64,000 nt of DNA. Source: Ahaetulla prasina. Taxonomy: Eukaryota > Chordata > Lepidosauria > Squamata > Colubridae. Shown here in pieces: positions 44,152 to 54,560 of this stretch. The stretch covers positions 279,511,524 through 279,575,523 of the forward strand of contig NC_080540.1 of the NCBI RefSeq assembly GCF_028640845.1, written 5' to 3'. The translations under genes were made by a program, and so were the position numbers. Within the stretch, counting starts at the first letter, position 1; every line of letters starts with the position of its first letter. The notes under the pieces are model-generated. The model was not told the DNA's origin, did not search any database, and saw only the letters and a program-made list of their open reading frames with translations.

Positions 44152-45316
44152 TCCAATATTTCTGTCCACTCTGACAATTAAAAATGGGTAAACGATTCTT
44201 CCTTCTATTTTCAGAAATCTCAGTATTTGAAACTTTTACCATCACACAATTTAACTCCGAAAAAAAGAAACCAAACAGAACTCTAAACCACTGATCCTTT
44301 TGGATATTAACTCTATTGGGCTGAATGAACTGTGATTCTTTTGCTAAATATGAAACCATGCATATTATTACACTAAGTGTGCGCAGCATTCAGCTGCCAA
44401 AGGAAGCATATAGCATTTTTTGGCAAGAAGATTAAAAAAAAAAAAAAGGAGAAACTTCATCTCTATGTGTCAGCCAATTGCCAAAGGCAGCATTTTAAAA
44501 GCACTGCAAATTTTGTTAATGAGAAGCAAACGATAACCACCGGTCCAGGAAGGGCTATTTCCAGTCTGGCAAGCTCTAATAGCAGAGTTTTGAACCAAAT
44601 CATCCACCAAGGGTTTAAAGTCTTGCATCAGATGCACAGCCCATTTCATCACTTCATTCTGTCAATAGAACTACAGACGAAGACTGATGCAAGAGCCGCT
44701 ATGAGGGGATAGCAAGGGAATTTGCCATTCCTCTGGGAAGCCATGATAGAAAAGGAAGGTTTATAAACAAAATAGTCTTTCAGCTCCTCAGTGGTAAAAG
44801 GAACGGGGAGGACCGATTGCCAAAGCTAAAACTGGCATAATATGAGAGGAGAAGAAACAAAAGGACTGCAATAAAAGAGGAGGCTCCTCCTGTAATTGCG
44901 TTTTTTCTAAATAGCCGGTAGACTTGTGACTTAACTTTGATCAAGTAATATGACCTTAAGGGAAGAAAAACCTTCAGCTAAGTCTCGGAGGTTGTAGGGA
45001 GAAAGATGAATTCCCATGACTGATCATCATGAATTCGTAACACTAGAGCTCAGGCTGACAAAACACCCCTGACCGTAGACAGTTTTCTAAGTTTGTAGCA
45101 TAATTTGGTGCTTTGAGTTCTCCTGTGGTTAGTCACATCAAGCAACACAGTCTGTGTTGCACCAAGCTGGGCACCTGTGTTGCACCAAGCTGGGCACCAA
45201 GCTGGGCACCTTGTAAAGCAACCCACAGTGGCCTTAAAAAAGCAAACACTGCAAAAGTTAGGATGTTTTATTAGGAACACGTTGCTTTATCTAATAAAAT
45301 ATAATATACTATCTGT
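44152..45316. other. No gene recognised; small tandem repeat
   Basis: A 22-23-bp unit GTTGCACCAAGCTGGGCACC is repeated two and a half times at 45157-45211. Nothing else is supported. Confidence 0.5.
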
Positions 45317-45376
45317 GCTTCGCTACTTACGACCATTTTGCGCACTTACGACCATTGTAGCATCTCCATGGTCTTG
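45317..45376. mobile_element. Fragment of the AGGTAGTCCT MITE family
   Basis: CTTACGACCATTGTAGCATC and CCATGGTC match the interior of that family. Confidence 0.55.
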
Positions 45377-45377
45377 A

Positions 45378-45955
45378 CAGGCTCTCATTGTCATCATCAG
45401 CAACAAAGTAGATCTGGAGAAATGAAGGCTGCTGCTGAGGCCCCGCCATGATACTCCCTATCCTGTGGTAGACCTGCCCCTGCACTTTGAATGTTGGCAT
45501 AAAATTTCCCTCCTTCACCTCTCTGCAGTGGTGGGTTGCTACCGGTTTGCACCGGATCAGGCGAACCACTAGCAGCGGCGGCGAGAGGCTCTGTCCACCT
45601 ATGCGGACACTTCTGCACATGCGCAGAAGCACGTACAAGCACGAGAAAATCTGTAGCGACGGGATTTGGAAGCCGCCCCTGCCTCTCTGGCTCCAAAACA
45701 CTTCATTTTGAAGCATCCGTTGGCAGCAGAAAGTCAGTCTTTCCCCTTTAACTGGTGTTACAGTAGAAGGAACAGATTTGTCTGAACTGAGGAGGTCAGT
45801 GTAAGAAGTGAGTTGGGGCTGGGACACTATGCAGGAGAAATTTGGTTCACAATCGGTTGGCTCAGTGGTGGTCGGTGATTGAAACACGTAAGGGAATATC
45901 TCTCCCACCGCCTTGAGTCCGGAAGCAGTTCCATAGGTGGAAGGCATAGACATTT
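45378..45955 (-). mobile_element. Helitron replication-protein fragment, split by a hAT element
   Basis: The minus frame contains FMPTFKVQGQVYHRIGSIM followed by PSFLQIYFVADD, close to the Helitron-like N-terminal domain pattern (F+.G..YH.IGSL....P.F.QLY..D). Upstream in the same frame lie CCQRMLQNEVFW and about 70 residues that I do not recognise. The frame stays open over more than 200 codons including the 146-bp hAT insert. The Rep and helicase domains are absent. The downstream side ends at a MITE fragment at 45376 and the upstream side at a LINE 3' end at 45975. Confidence 0.6.
45528..45689. mobile_element. hAT-type MITE (146 bp) inside the Helitron fragment
   Basis: The element proper is 45536-45681, starting CAGTGGTGGGTTGCTACCGG and ending GGAAGCCGCCCCTG, flanked by CCTCTCTG on both sides. 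It is the same family as 15285-15459. Confidence 0.9.
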
Positions 45956-45974
45956 TTTTTCAGTTTGTCACATT

Positions 45975-46638
45975 TTAATTTATTTTATTTATTTGTCAAA
46001 CACAACAGTATATATAAGCATGAAATAACCATACGAATTGGATACAATCAAAGAGAACATTAGGACAGGAACGGTAGGCACGTTGGTGCTCTTATGCACG
46101 CCCTTTACAGACCTCTTAGAAATGGAGTGAGGTCAATAGTAGATAGTCTTTGGTTAAAGCTTTGGGGATTTGGGGAAGAGACCACAGAGTCAGGTAGTGC
46201 ATTCCAGGCATTAACAATTCTGTTACTGAAGTCATATTTTCTACAATCAAGACTGGAGCAGTTCACATTAAGTTTAAATCTATTGTGTGCTCGTGTATTG
46301 TTGTGATTGAAGCTGAAGTAGTCTTCGACAGGAAGGACATTGTAGCAGATGATTTTATGAGTTATACTCAAGTCTTATACACTGTAAGCCGCCCTGAGTC
46401 TTCGGAGAAGGGCGGGATATAAATGTAAAAAAAAAAAAAGTCATGCTGAAGGCGGCGGAGTTCTAAATTTTCTAAACCCAGGATTTCAAGTCTGGTGGCA
46501 TAAGGTATTTTGTTGTGATCAGAGGAGTGGAGAACTCTTCTTGCAATATATTTCTGGACACGCTCAATTGTATTAATGTCCGAAATGAGGTGTGGGTTCC
46601 AGACAGGCGAGCTGTATTTGAGAATTAGTCTAGCAAAT
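45975..46638 (-). mobile_element. CR1-superfamily LINE 3' end, with a nested L2-like tail
   Basis: The minus strand encodes DFSNRIVNAWNALPDSVV and, upstream, INTIERVQKYIARRVLHS. It is the same family as 41953-42800. The frame is interrupted at 46374-46440 by a 65-bp insertion of GCCGCCCTGAGTC...GGGCGGGATATAAAT with a poly(A) tail, itself a 5'-truncated retroposon end, with AAGTC repeated at the junctions. Confidence 0.85.
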
Positions 46639-46938
46639 GTGAGAGAGGAACAAAAACTTCTTCTGACCACACGGCAGCCAGGGTTGGTGGATCAGAAGCT
46701 ATGCAAGTTAATTGCCATTCAGAGATCCCAAATTTTAATCTTTCATACGTTGCTTTATTAACATTTTAAAAAACCACCAATTGCCCAATGTATAAACTTT
46801 TCTGAGGAGATAAGGGGAGAAAATTTAAAATAGCAATTCGAAACAAGTACCCAATGTGGTTTATGAACATAACTATGACAGCATCTGCTGACTAGCAAGT
46901 TGCATTTTGGCTATGCTCAGCACCATGAGGATAGTAAA

Positions 46939-47310
46939 GTAAGGATAAAGGTAAAGGTTCATCTTGCACATATGTGCTAGTCGTTCCTGACTCTAGGCGG
47001 CGGAGCTCATTTCCGTTTCAAAGCCAAAGAGCCAGCACTGTCTGAAGACGTCTCCGTGGTGATGTGGCCAACATGATTAAATGCCAAAGGCGCATGGAAC
47101 GCTGTTACCTTCTCACCAAAGGTGATTCCTATTTTTCTACTTGCATTTTTTATGTGCTTTCAAACTGCTAGGTTGGCAGAAGCTGGGACAAGTAACTGGA
47201 GCTCACCCTGTTATGCGGCACTAGGGATTCAAACCACTGAACTGACAACCTTTCGATCAACAAGCTCGGTGTCTTAGCCACTGAGCCACCGTGTAAGTGG
47301 TGTAAGGATA
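46939..47310 (-). mobile_element. Sauria-type SINE, 9-bp target duplication
   Basis: The element proper is 46948-47301, flanked by GTAAGGATA. It has the same body and heads as 32243-32605; one box-B base is changed. Confidence 0.9.
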
Positions 47311-47381
47311 GTAACCTATAAATATGGTGTTTTGCCATATGAAAATGTGGGCAAGAGGTTCATGAATTTGAAACCATAAGC

Positions 47382-47683
47382 ACACAAATCAGAGGTGGGT
47401 TTCAGCAGGTTCTGACCAGTTCTGGAGAACCGGTAGCGGAAATTTTGAGTAGTTCGGAGAACCGATCATAAAAATTCTGACTGGCCTCGGCCCCGTCTAT
47501 TCTCTTCCTTCCAAGCTTATTGGGAGGAAATGGGGATTTTGCAGTAACCTTCCCCTGGAGTGGGGTGGGAATGGAGATTACAGTATCCTTCCTCTGCCAC
47601 GCCCACCAAGCCATGTCATGCCCACCAAGCCACACCCACAGAACCAGTAGTAAAAAAAATTGAAACCCACCTCTGACACAAAT
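47382..47683. mobile_element. Non-autonomous hAT-type element (286 bp), perfect 8-bp target duplication
   Basis: The element proper is 47390-47675, CAGAGGTGGGTTTCAGC to GAAACCCACCTCTG, flanked by ACACAAAT. Confidence 0.94.
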
Positions 47684-47735
47684 AAAGAAAAAGTTTGAAG
47701 TCTTTATTAAGCAAAGCATAGCGAAATACTAACTT

Positions 47736-47901
47736 TAACTAGTATAATGTTTTATGATGAATGTATTTTTACAATGACTATGATAATGATCTATCACTAT
47801 TGTATGTACACTGAGAACTTATGCACCGGAGACAAATTCCTCGTGTGTCTAATCACATTTGGTCAATAAAGAATTCTAATTCTAATTCTAACCAGTATAA
47901 T
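47736..47901 (+). mobile_element. CR1 3' tail, short insertion with 13-bp target duplication
   Basis: The insert 47749-47888 contains TATGTACACTGAGAACTTATG and GACAAATTCC, and ends in a (TTCTAA)n tail. The flanks TAACTAGTATAAT and TAACCAGTATAAT differ at one base. Confidence 0.8.
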
Positions 47902-48027
47902 ATGGAAAGAAAATATCCATAGACAGGTCAATAACAAAAGACCTGGCAAATTCAACAGAGGAGTATCAACACAGGAGAAAAATCCCACATACCTTAAGTA
48001 CTGGCAGTCCCATTATCAAATACACCT

Positions 48028-48475
48028 ACAGGTAACCCTTGCTTAGTGACCACAACTGGGACCAACAATTCTGTTGCTATGTGCCATTGTTGACAAGTGG
48101 AAAAAAAAATCACATGATCACAGCTAGTCCTTGACTTACGACCACAATAGCATCCAACATTTCTGTTGCTAAATGAGACATTTGTTAAGTGAATTTTGCC
48201 CCATTTTCTTGCCATATTTGTTAAGTGAATCACTCCAGTTGTTCAGTTAGTAATGCAGTTATTAAGTGGATCTGGCTTCCCCATTGAATTGCCTGTCAGA
48301 CAATTACAAAAGGGGATCACATGACCCCAGGAGATGGCAACCGTTGTAAATGTGAACTAGCTGTCAAAGAATCCAAATGGAAAACACATGACCATGGGGA
48401 CGGTCATATGCCACTTTTTTTCAGTGCCATTGTAACTTCAAATGGTCACTAAATGAACCCGTAGGGCATGTCAAA
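48028..48475 (-). mobile_element. AGGTAGTCCT-family MITE, one copy plus a partial copy
   Basis: 48121-48475 is a full-length inverted copy, from AGTCCTTGACTTACGACC to TGGTCACTAAATGAACCCG. 48028-48120 is a partial copy in front of it, starting CAGGTAACCCTTGC. Confidence 0.65.
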
Positions 48476-48894
48476 TTTTTCACCTTTCAATAGCCAAATG
48501 TTAGGGGTGCTCAAAAATTGTGACATGCCTTGGAGATTGTAAAGATATTTTCTTTACTTTAATATAATTTAGATGTGTTTGGTAAGTAACTACATAAATA
48601 CAAAATACAAATGGAACAAGTGAATTGTTTACTTTTATTCTGGGTTACTGGTATGTCCTTCAAAAGTCCATTTTATCGAAATCCTACCTATGTTAAAATG
48701 ATATAAAATCAGGATTCAAGGATTTTAAATAAAGCAGTATATTACCAAGATGGCATTTCTTGTGAACATTTATAACTCATTTTCCTTACATGGTCAAGCA
48801 CAAATCAAATCTTAATAAAATACAATAGACCCAGATTGTTGGGGGCAATAAGTTGACTTTGTATATAATATACAAATGGATGAAGACTATTGCT

Positions 48895-48970
48895 TGACAT
48901 AGTGTAAGCCGCCCTGAGTCTTTGGAGAAGGGCGGGATATAAATGCAAATAAAATAAAAAATACAATAAA
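48895..48970 (+). mobile_element. L2-like LINE 3' end
   Basis: GTGTAAGCCGCCCTGAGTC and GGAGAAGGGCGGGATATAAA, then an A-rich tail. The GCCGCCC/GGGCGG pair forms the 3' hairpin. Confidence 0.7.
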
Positions 48971-49204
48971 AGCAGCAATATTCAGAATGAAACGTCAATA
49001 AAAGTAAGCATTACAGCAGTCCCAGAAAGGGCATAACAGCTGTTGGATCTTGGCTTAGTATATTGTGTGAATCAGTCAGTTGTATTTTCCCACTAAATCG
49101 TGTTAAACAAACCATAAGTAAATAGGGTTACAGTGAGGCATGAAAAAGTCAGCAACACTCTTTAAAGATCTTGGTTAGCCCTGGATTTTGGAATCCTGCT
49201 TGTT

Positions 49205-49579
49205 ATGCATCTTTAATGCTTGCTATTATTAGAGCCTAATGCTGGGAAAGATTGAGGGCAAAAGAAGAACGGGATGGCAGAGAATGAGGTGGCTGGATGG
49301 AGTCATCGAAGCAGTCGGTGTGAGCTTAAATGGTCTCCGGGGGATGGTAGAGGACAGGAAGGCCTGGAGGAACCTGGGGTCGCAATCAGTGGTGGGATTC
49401 AAATAATTTAACAACTGGTTCTCTGTCCTAGTGATTTCTTCCAACAACCAGTTCACCAAACTGCTCAGAAAGTTAACAACCTTTAAGTTCTCCCAAAGTG
49501 GTACGAACTGGCTGAATCCCACCACTGGTCGCAATGAGTTGGACACAACTTCGCAACAACAACATGCATCTTTAATGCT
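49205..49579 (+). mobile_element. Bov-B 3' end with 16-bp target duplication, split by a hAT element
   Basis: The insert 49221-49563 is flanked by ATGCATCTTTAATGCT on both sides. It contains AAGATTGAGGGCAAAAGAAG, ATGAGGTGGCTGGATGG, GGACAGGAAGGCCTGG and, after the hAT insert, AGTTGGACACAACTTCGCAA. This is the canonical Bov-B/RTE 3' end. It is 5'-truncated. Confidence 0.9.
49379..49535. mobile_element. hAT-type MITE (141 bp) inside the Bov-B fragment
   Basis: The element proper is 49387-49527, CAGTGGTGGGATTCAAAT to CTGAATCCCACCACTG, flanked by GTCGCAAT on both sides. Confidence 0.94.
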
Positions 49580-50375
49580 CAGGTTGTCCTTCCATAAAAA
49601 AAAAAATATTGTTTTCCACAAGGTGGCAGTAGAAGCTAGCAGTTTTAGGAAATATTTCTGTGATTTGTTAATGGCTTCTAGCAACTGAAGGCTTCAAAAT
49701 TCACAGATGGAGAGAAGCACAAAACTTTGGCAACAACTCCCTGATCTCTTTACAGGAACTACAGTGGCATTTATTCTTCCGGGAATGTGTTGTTTTTTTT
49801 ACATCCTGCTTTAGCTGCTAAATGAAGGCTTAATGGGTGGTCTCTTTTTATTTGGTTCATTCATTCATGCAACTCACAGAATGACTGTGTAGCTTGGCAC
49901 AGGCATGGTTAGAAAAGATGCGGAGGCCAAAGCAGACGATAAATAGGCAGCAAAAGTCCGATGGGAACACGCACAGCACCTGTTCTCACCAAGCTGGAGA
50001 GATTTGTTCTCATCAGCCTTAGGTTTCTTGTGCAAGAAATTTTGAGTGAATTTCCATCATATGCGCCATTTTAAATCCATGCAGAATCACCACTACACAG
50101 GGATGTCAAAACTACACAATACAAATAAATTGATTAAACTGAAAATGCTGTACAGTTTCCGTATAGAATTAAGACATTTTGTTTACCGCCAATTATGATA
50201 AATGCCTTCCAAATGACTTCATAATGAATTTGGTTATTCTTTTATTTAGGATATTGGAATGCTGGCTATTCATTGAGAAGTCAAGGTGATATACAGAAAT
50301 CAAGGAAGAACAACAGGAAGGCAATGCAAGCAAATTCTAAAACATGATTCAAATAATAAAACAGTACATGGTGGA
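49580..50375. other. Nothing recognised
   Basis: No gene or repeat is supported. Confidence 0.5.
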
Positions 50376-50598
50376 ACCATGGTGGCAAACTGGTTAGAAT
50401 GCAGTACTGCAGGCTAATTCTGCTGACTGGTGCAAGAGTTCGATTCTCACCAGGCTCAAGGTTGACTCAGTGTTTCATCCTTCCAAGCTCAGTAAAATGA
50501 GGACCCAGATTATTGGAGGCAATATGCTGACTCTATAGACTACTTAGAGAGGACTATAAAGCACTGTGAAGTGGTATATAAGTCTAAGTGCTATTTCT
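50376..50598 (+). mobile_element. tRNA-derived SINE with MIR/L2-like tail
   Basis: GGTTAGAATGCAGTACTGCA, GAGTTCGATTCTCACC (box B), AAAATGAGGACCCAGATT and the end AAGTCTAAGTGCTATT. It is the same family as 62628 and 63541. Confidence 0.85.
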
Positions 50599-50661
50599 AC
50601 ATGCGGGGGGAACTAAAGTATTTAAAAAGTTCAGCAAAAATGAAAACGAAACAATTAAAAG

Positions 50662-51029
50662 ATCTAGGCCCATGATGGCGAACCTATGGTACTCGTGCCA
50701 GAGCTGGCAAGCAGAGCCCTCTCTATGGGCATGCATGCCATTCTCAGCTGCTCTTCTGGTTTCTGGTGCACAATGCGGGCTGGCCAGCTGGTCTTCACGG
50801 GCACCAGAGTGCTGGAAAACACCCTGAAAATGCCTCCCAAAAAGCCCTGAAAAATGCCCCCAAACAGCCCAAAAATGGCCTGAAAAATGGCCTGAAAACA
50901 GCCCCAAAACAAGCATGCGTGTGCCGGCCAGCTGGTCTTCAGGTTTCTGGCGCTCCGGTGCAAGCACATGCACACACATTCCGGTTTGGGCACTTGGTGC
51001 CGAAAAGGTTCGCCATCACTGATCTAGGT
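50662..51029. mobile_element. Non-autonomous hAT-type element (352 bp)
   Basis: The element proper is 50670-51021, CCATGATGGCGAACCTATGG to GGTTCGCCATCACTG, flanked by ATCTAGGC and ATCTAGGT (7 of 8). The interior has a run of CCCAAAAATGCC/AACAGCCC near-repeats. It is the same family as 948-1524. Confidence 0.92.
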
Positions 51030-51121
51030 AAACTATCATGTGTAAATATTTACACATGTATTGGTCTTGGAAACTATATGGTTGTTTAAAGACTGAAAAA
51101 ATCATTCATTCATTCATTTAT

Positions 51122-51256
51122 TCAGTACCTTGATGAACGTATCTTTTCTTTTATGTACACTGAGAGCATATGCACCAAGACAAATTCCTTGTGTGTCCAA
51201 TCACACTTGGCCAATAAATTCTATTCTATTCTATTCTATTCTATTCTATTCTATTC
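51122..51256 (+). mobile_element. CR1 3' tail with (ATTCT)n
   Basis: TATGTACACTGAGAGCATATG, CCAAGACAAATTCC, CACTTGGCCAATAAATTC, then at least seven ATTCT units. It is the intact form of the tail seen inverted at 13754-13925. Confidence 0.9.
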
Positions 51257-51440
51257 TTCCAGCTTTATTATTTTTGTAAACAACTCAAGGCAACTAACAT
51301 ATTCAGCATCTTCCACCACCTATTTTCCCCACAAACTCTGTGTGGTCAATTGGGCTGGGAAAGAGTCACTGGCCCAGGGTCACCCAGCTGGTTTTGATGG
51401 CTAAGGCCATGATATTTCTCCTTAGCCGTGAAATCGGGCT
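51257..51440 (-). mobile_element. tRNA-derived SINE
   Basis: It contains AACTCAAGGCAACTAACATA, TGGCCCAGGGTCACCCAGC and TTAGCCGTGAAATCGGG. It is the same family as 13995-14224. Confidence 0.7.
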
Positions 51441-51887
51441 CGCTGTAATTTCCATATCTTCAAGGATCACCCCATGAAGAGGATGTTGTGGTAATCCAGC
51501 TTCGAGGCCACTCTTACGTGCATCACTGATATAATAGACTTCTCTCCTTCTGGAAAGGATGCAACTGGTTTCTTAGTCAAAGCTGGGAAAGAGATCTCTT
51601 TCTAGAGATGGTACAAACAAATTCTGCAGCGTGCAATTACCTTTCGTTGAAATCAGTAAGAAATTGCCGAGGAAATCAAAGCAATAAAATAATAATAAGG
51701 AAAGAAAATTTAGCTGAATTTAGTTTACACCAGCACCATCTACAGTAGCATTCAATGCCTTTTTATCTTTGCAACCCATCTTTGTTTCAACTATATCCAT
51801 GCACAACTTCAATCATTGTCTCACTTATACCAGACACAATTTTCTTGCTTTTCTTCTTCTTGACCATTGATTCTTCTTTGGTGTACT
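51441..51887. other. Possible old LINE 3' region at the start, otherwise nothing
   Basis: GTTGTGGTAATCCAGCTTCG resembles a phrase from squamate CR1/L3 3' regions. No gene is seen. Confidence 0.35.
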
Positions 51888-52815
51888 TGTTATTTATTTA
51901 TTTATTATTTATTTATTTGTCACAACAGTATATATAAGCATAAGCATGTAATAACTATACAATATATAAGCATATATATAAGCATAAGTATGTAATAACT
52001 ATATTAATTGGATATAATGAAAGGAAACATTAGGACAGAAATGGTAGGCATGCTTGTGCTCTTATGCACACCCTGAAATTATAGTTTGGAATACGATTAT
52101 TATGACGATTTTTGTAAGGGCGTATATTGAGACAAAAGTCTATCATGCTGTGGTCACTGTTGGAAAAGGGTTCTTTTATTTGTAGTCCATAAATTGAGTT
52201 TGTGTTGTTGCAGAAGATGAGGTCAAGGCAGTTGTTGAGTCTTGTATTGTTAGTTACTAGTTGTTCAAGACCTAGATTTGTAACAGTGTTGTACAGGGTA
52301 GTATGCATGGGTTCAGTTGTACATTCATTTGTTATCCAGTTAATAAGAGGTAGATTGAGGTCACCCAGGAAGATGAGAGGATATGGGCAAGAGGTAGCCC
52401 ATGTTAGTAGTGTGGTTAACATGTTCGCATGTGCGATGTCGTAGTCAGGGGCTCTGTAGCATAGTAAGAATCGAAGTGTGATGTTAAGGGACAGATCGCA
52501 TACAATAGTTTCAGGAAGAGCAAGTTTATGTGCAACTTGAATATTTTTTAGATTCAGTGATTTTTTGTAAAAGATAGCCACTCCACTTCCTCTGCAGGTT
52601 TCGCGATCTGACCGAAAACCATGATACTCTTTGTCTGAAATAATGGAGTCAGGGAGGGATGAGTTCAGCCATGTTTCGCATACAAATATAATATCAAATG
52701 TACCATTGTTTAACAAGAGGATAAATTCAGGCAATTTGTTTACAATACTTCTTGTATTTATCAATTTGCATTTAAGATCTGCAGTGTTTGGTGTAGAGGA
52801 AATAAGGGGCGTGCG
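51888..52815 (-). mobile_element. CR1-superfamily LINE: endonuclease region joined directly to its 3' tail
   Basis: The minus frame is open for about 240 codons. It starts LINTRSIVNKLPEFILLLN and contains FDIIFVCETWL (catalytic E), RGSGVAIFYK, IFLGDLNLPLINW (GDLN box) and FSNSDHSMIDF (SDH box). This is a complete set of apurinic-endonuclease-type motifs of non-LTR elements. At about 52073 the frame passes straight into the family's 3' UTR (AGCATGCCTACC on the minus strand), with the whole RT missing. The tail is (AAAT)n at 51888. The open frame and small divergence suggest recent activity of this family. Confidence 0.85.
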
Positions 52816-52819
52816 TACC

Positions 52820-53325
52820 TAGTTTTGGATGACAGTTGAAAACCTTGAAGTTTTCATGTCAAATGATCTAAGTGCCAAAGCCCACTGCAACTACATAGCA
52901 AAAAAAGCTCTAAGAGTTGTAAACCTAATCTTGCGTAGCTTCTTTTCCAAAAACACTACACTACTAACCAGAGCATATAAAACATTTGCTAAACCAATTC
53001 TAGAATACAGCTCGCCTGTTTGGAACCCTCATCACATCTCTGACATCAATACAATTGAACGTGTCCAGAAATATTTAACAAGAAGAGTTCTCCATTCCTC
53101 TGAAAACAACAAAATACCTTATCCCACCAGACTTGAAATCCTAGGCTTAGAAAACTTGGAACTCCGTCGCCTATGACAAGACCTAAGTTTAACTCACAGA
53201 ATCATCTATTGTAATGTCCTCCCTGTTAAAGACTACTTCAGCTTCAATTGCAATAATACTAGAGCAACCAATAGATTTAAACTTAATGTCAACCGCTTTA
53301 ATCTAGATTGCAGAAATATGGTTGA
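52820..53325 (+). mobile_element. CR1-superfamily LINE: RT C-terminal region, opposite orientation
   Basis: The plus frame encodes SNDLSAKAHCNYIAKKALR, RAYKTFAKPILEYSSPVWN, INTIERVQKYLTRRVLHS and LEILGLENLELRRL, then a stop. It continues out of frame to LDCRNM. It is the RT part that is missing from the adjacent minus-strand piece, inverted, and it stops before the conserved SNRVVNAW block. Confidence 0.85.
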
Positions 53326-54126
53326 AGGTTCTGAACGACGGATGGTTGGAGATTGTTTGGTTGAACAATGTTCCTTGATTCAATTTTCATTCATTTTCTT
53401 TATATGTCCAAGCCACTTCAACATCCTACTTTCACATTGGTCATTAAATTTTGTCTTTGATCCTCATCCATTCAGCACCCAATCTTTCTTGACCTAATCA
53501 TTCTTCTTTTTTATCATAGACACTTGTAATAAATTTCAACTGCATTCAGCATACTTTTTATGTTACTCATAGGTTTCTCATGGAGACTCTTTTACATCCT
53601 AACCCTAACTCAGAATATCAAGGAGAACTAGCTCCAAAATTGGGATCATCCTTCCCAAGTTAAATAAACAGCTTGCAGGATCACACTAAATAATTCCTAG
53701 GAGGTTGAGCAGAAATTCTCCTTTCTGGCTGCTCCTGGAGAGCTAAATCATAATGGTTGTACAGCTGCACCTCCATTATCTAGAAGGTCATTTAAGAATA
53801 TTTATGTTCAGTTTGAAATTCAGTGGCAACTTTTGGAAAGACTTTGTGAGGACAGACCAAAGGCTTTCAGCAGCTGGGGCTCAGACTGTCCCCACATTTT
53901 TGTCCAACCAGTCTTTAACCACAAGAAAATGTCACATCAAAGTGACAAGTGCATAATGAAACCATCAAACACAGCAGTTAAGTCTTGAGTCAGGATGCGT
54001 GAAGGAAATATATAAGCTGCAGCATTTTTATGATGACTTCATCACAATTCGGTTGCTATGCCACCATTTCCTCCTCACATAGACATCCTCATGTAGAGAT
54101 CCATGTCTCTGTATTTTTTGCACAAA
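53326..54126. other. Nothing recognised
   Basis: No gene or repeat is supported. Confidence 0.5.
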
Positions 54127-54207
54127 ATATAAAATATAATGCTTATCTGTTTGATATAAAATATAATGGTTATCTGTTTGATATAAAATATAATGGTTAT
54201 CTGTTTG
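54127..54207. repeat. Three tandem copies of a 27-bp unit
   Basis: The unit ATATAAAATATAATGGTTATC plus CTGTTTG is repeated three times with one substitution. Confidence 0.9.
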
Positions 54208-54235
54208 ACATATTGCAAAGAATAAATAGAAATTA

Positions 54236-54349
54236 CCTCTTCTTCTTCTCCTCCTCCTCCTCCCCCCCCTCCTCCTTCTTCTTCCTCCTCCTCCTCCTCC
54301 TCTTCTTCCTCCTCCTCCTCCTCCTCCCCCTCCTCCTCCTCCTCCTTCC
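54236..54349. repeat. (CCT)n/(CTT)n polypyrimidine tract
   Basis: About 114 bp of strand-asymmetric pyrimidines. The long Gly/Arg and Leu/Ser frames on its two strands are artefacts of the repeat. Confidence 0.95.
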
Positions 54350-54419
54350 AAATAGCCAGTCAAAAATGTCGGGATTGAATCAAAGATTGTTCCTTCCCAT
54401 CCACACCCAATCAATGGGT

Positions 54420-54560
54420 TAAGACCTTGATAGCTTCATCTGTTCATCTCAGAGTAGAAATGTATAGTTGAGTGGTATCCGTACACTGATAATATTCAAC
54501 CCCAATATTATTTAAGTCTAATGTAGAAGTTAAACAGGACGGAGGACGGTAATTTTCAAT
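54420..54560. mobile_element. Degenerate CR1/L3 3'-region fragment
   Basis: TGTATAGTTGAGTGGTATCC, ACACTGATAATATTCAACCCC and GTAGAAGTTAAACAGGACGG follow a phrase order that I associate with squamate L3-type 3' regions. Weak evidence. Confidence 0.4.

Noticed and set aside
45327..45953. 208-codon minus frame as one protein
   Set aside because: Its middle is a 146-bp hAT MITE and its end is another MITE fragment; only the two outer blocks belong together as a Helitron piece.
54028..54422. Overlapping frames of about 130 codons on both strands, Gly/Arg- or Leu/Ser-rich
   Set aside because: They are translations of the CCT/CTT tract.
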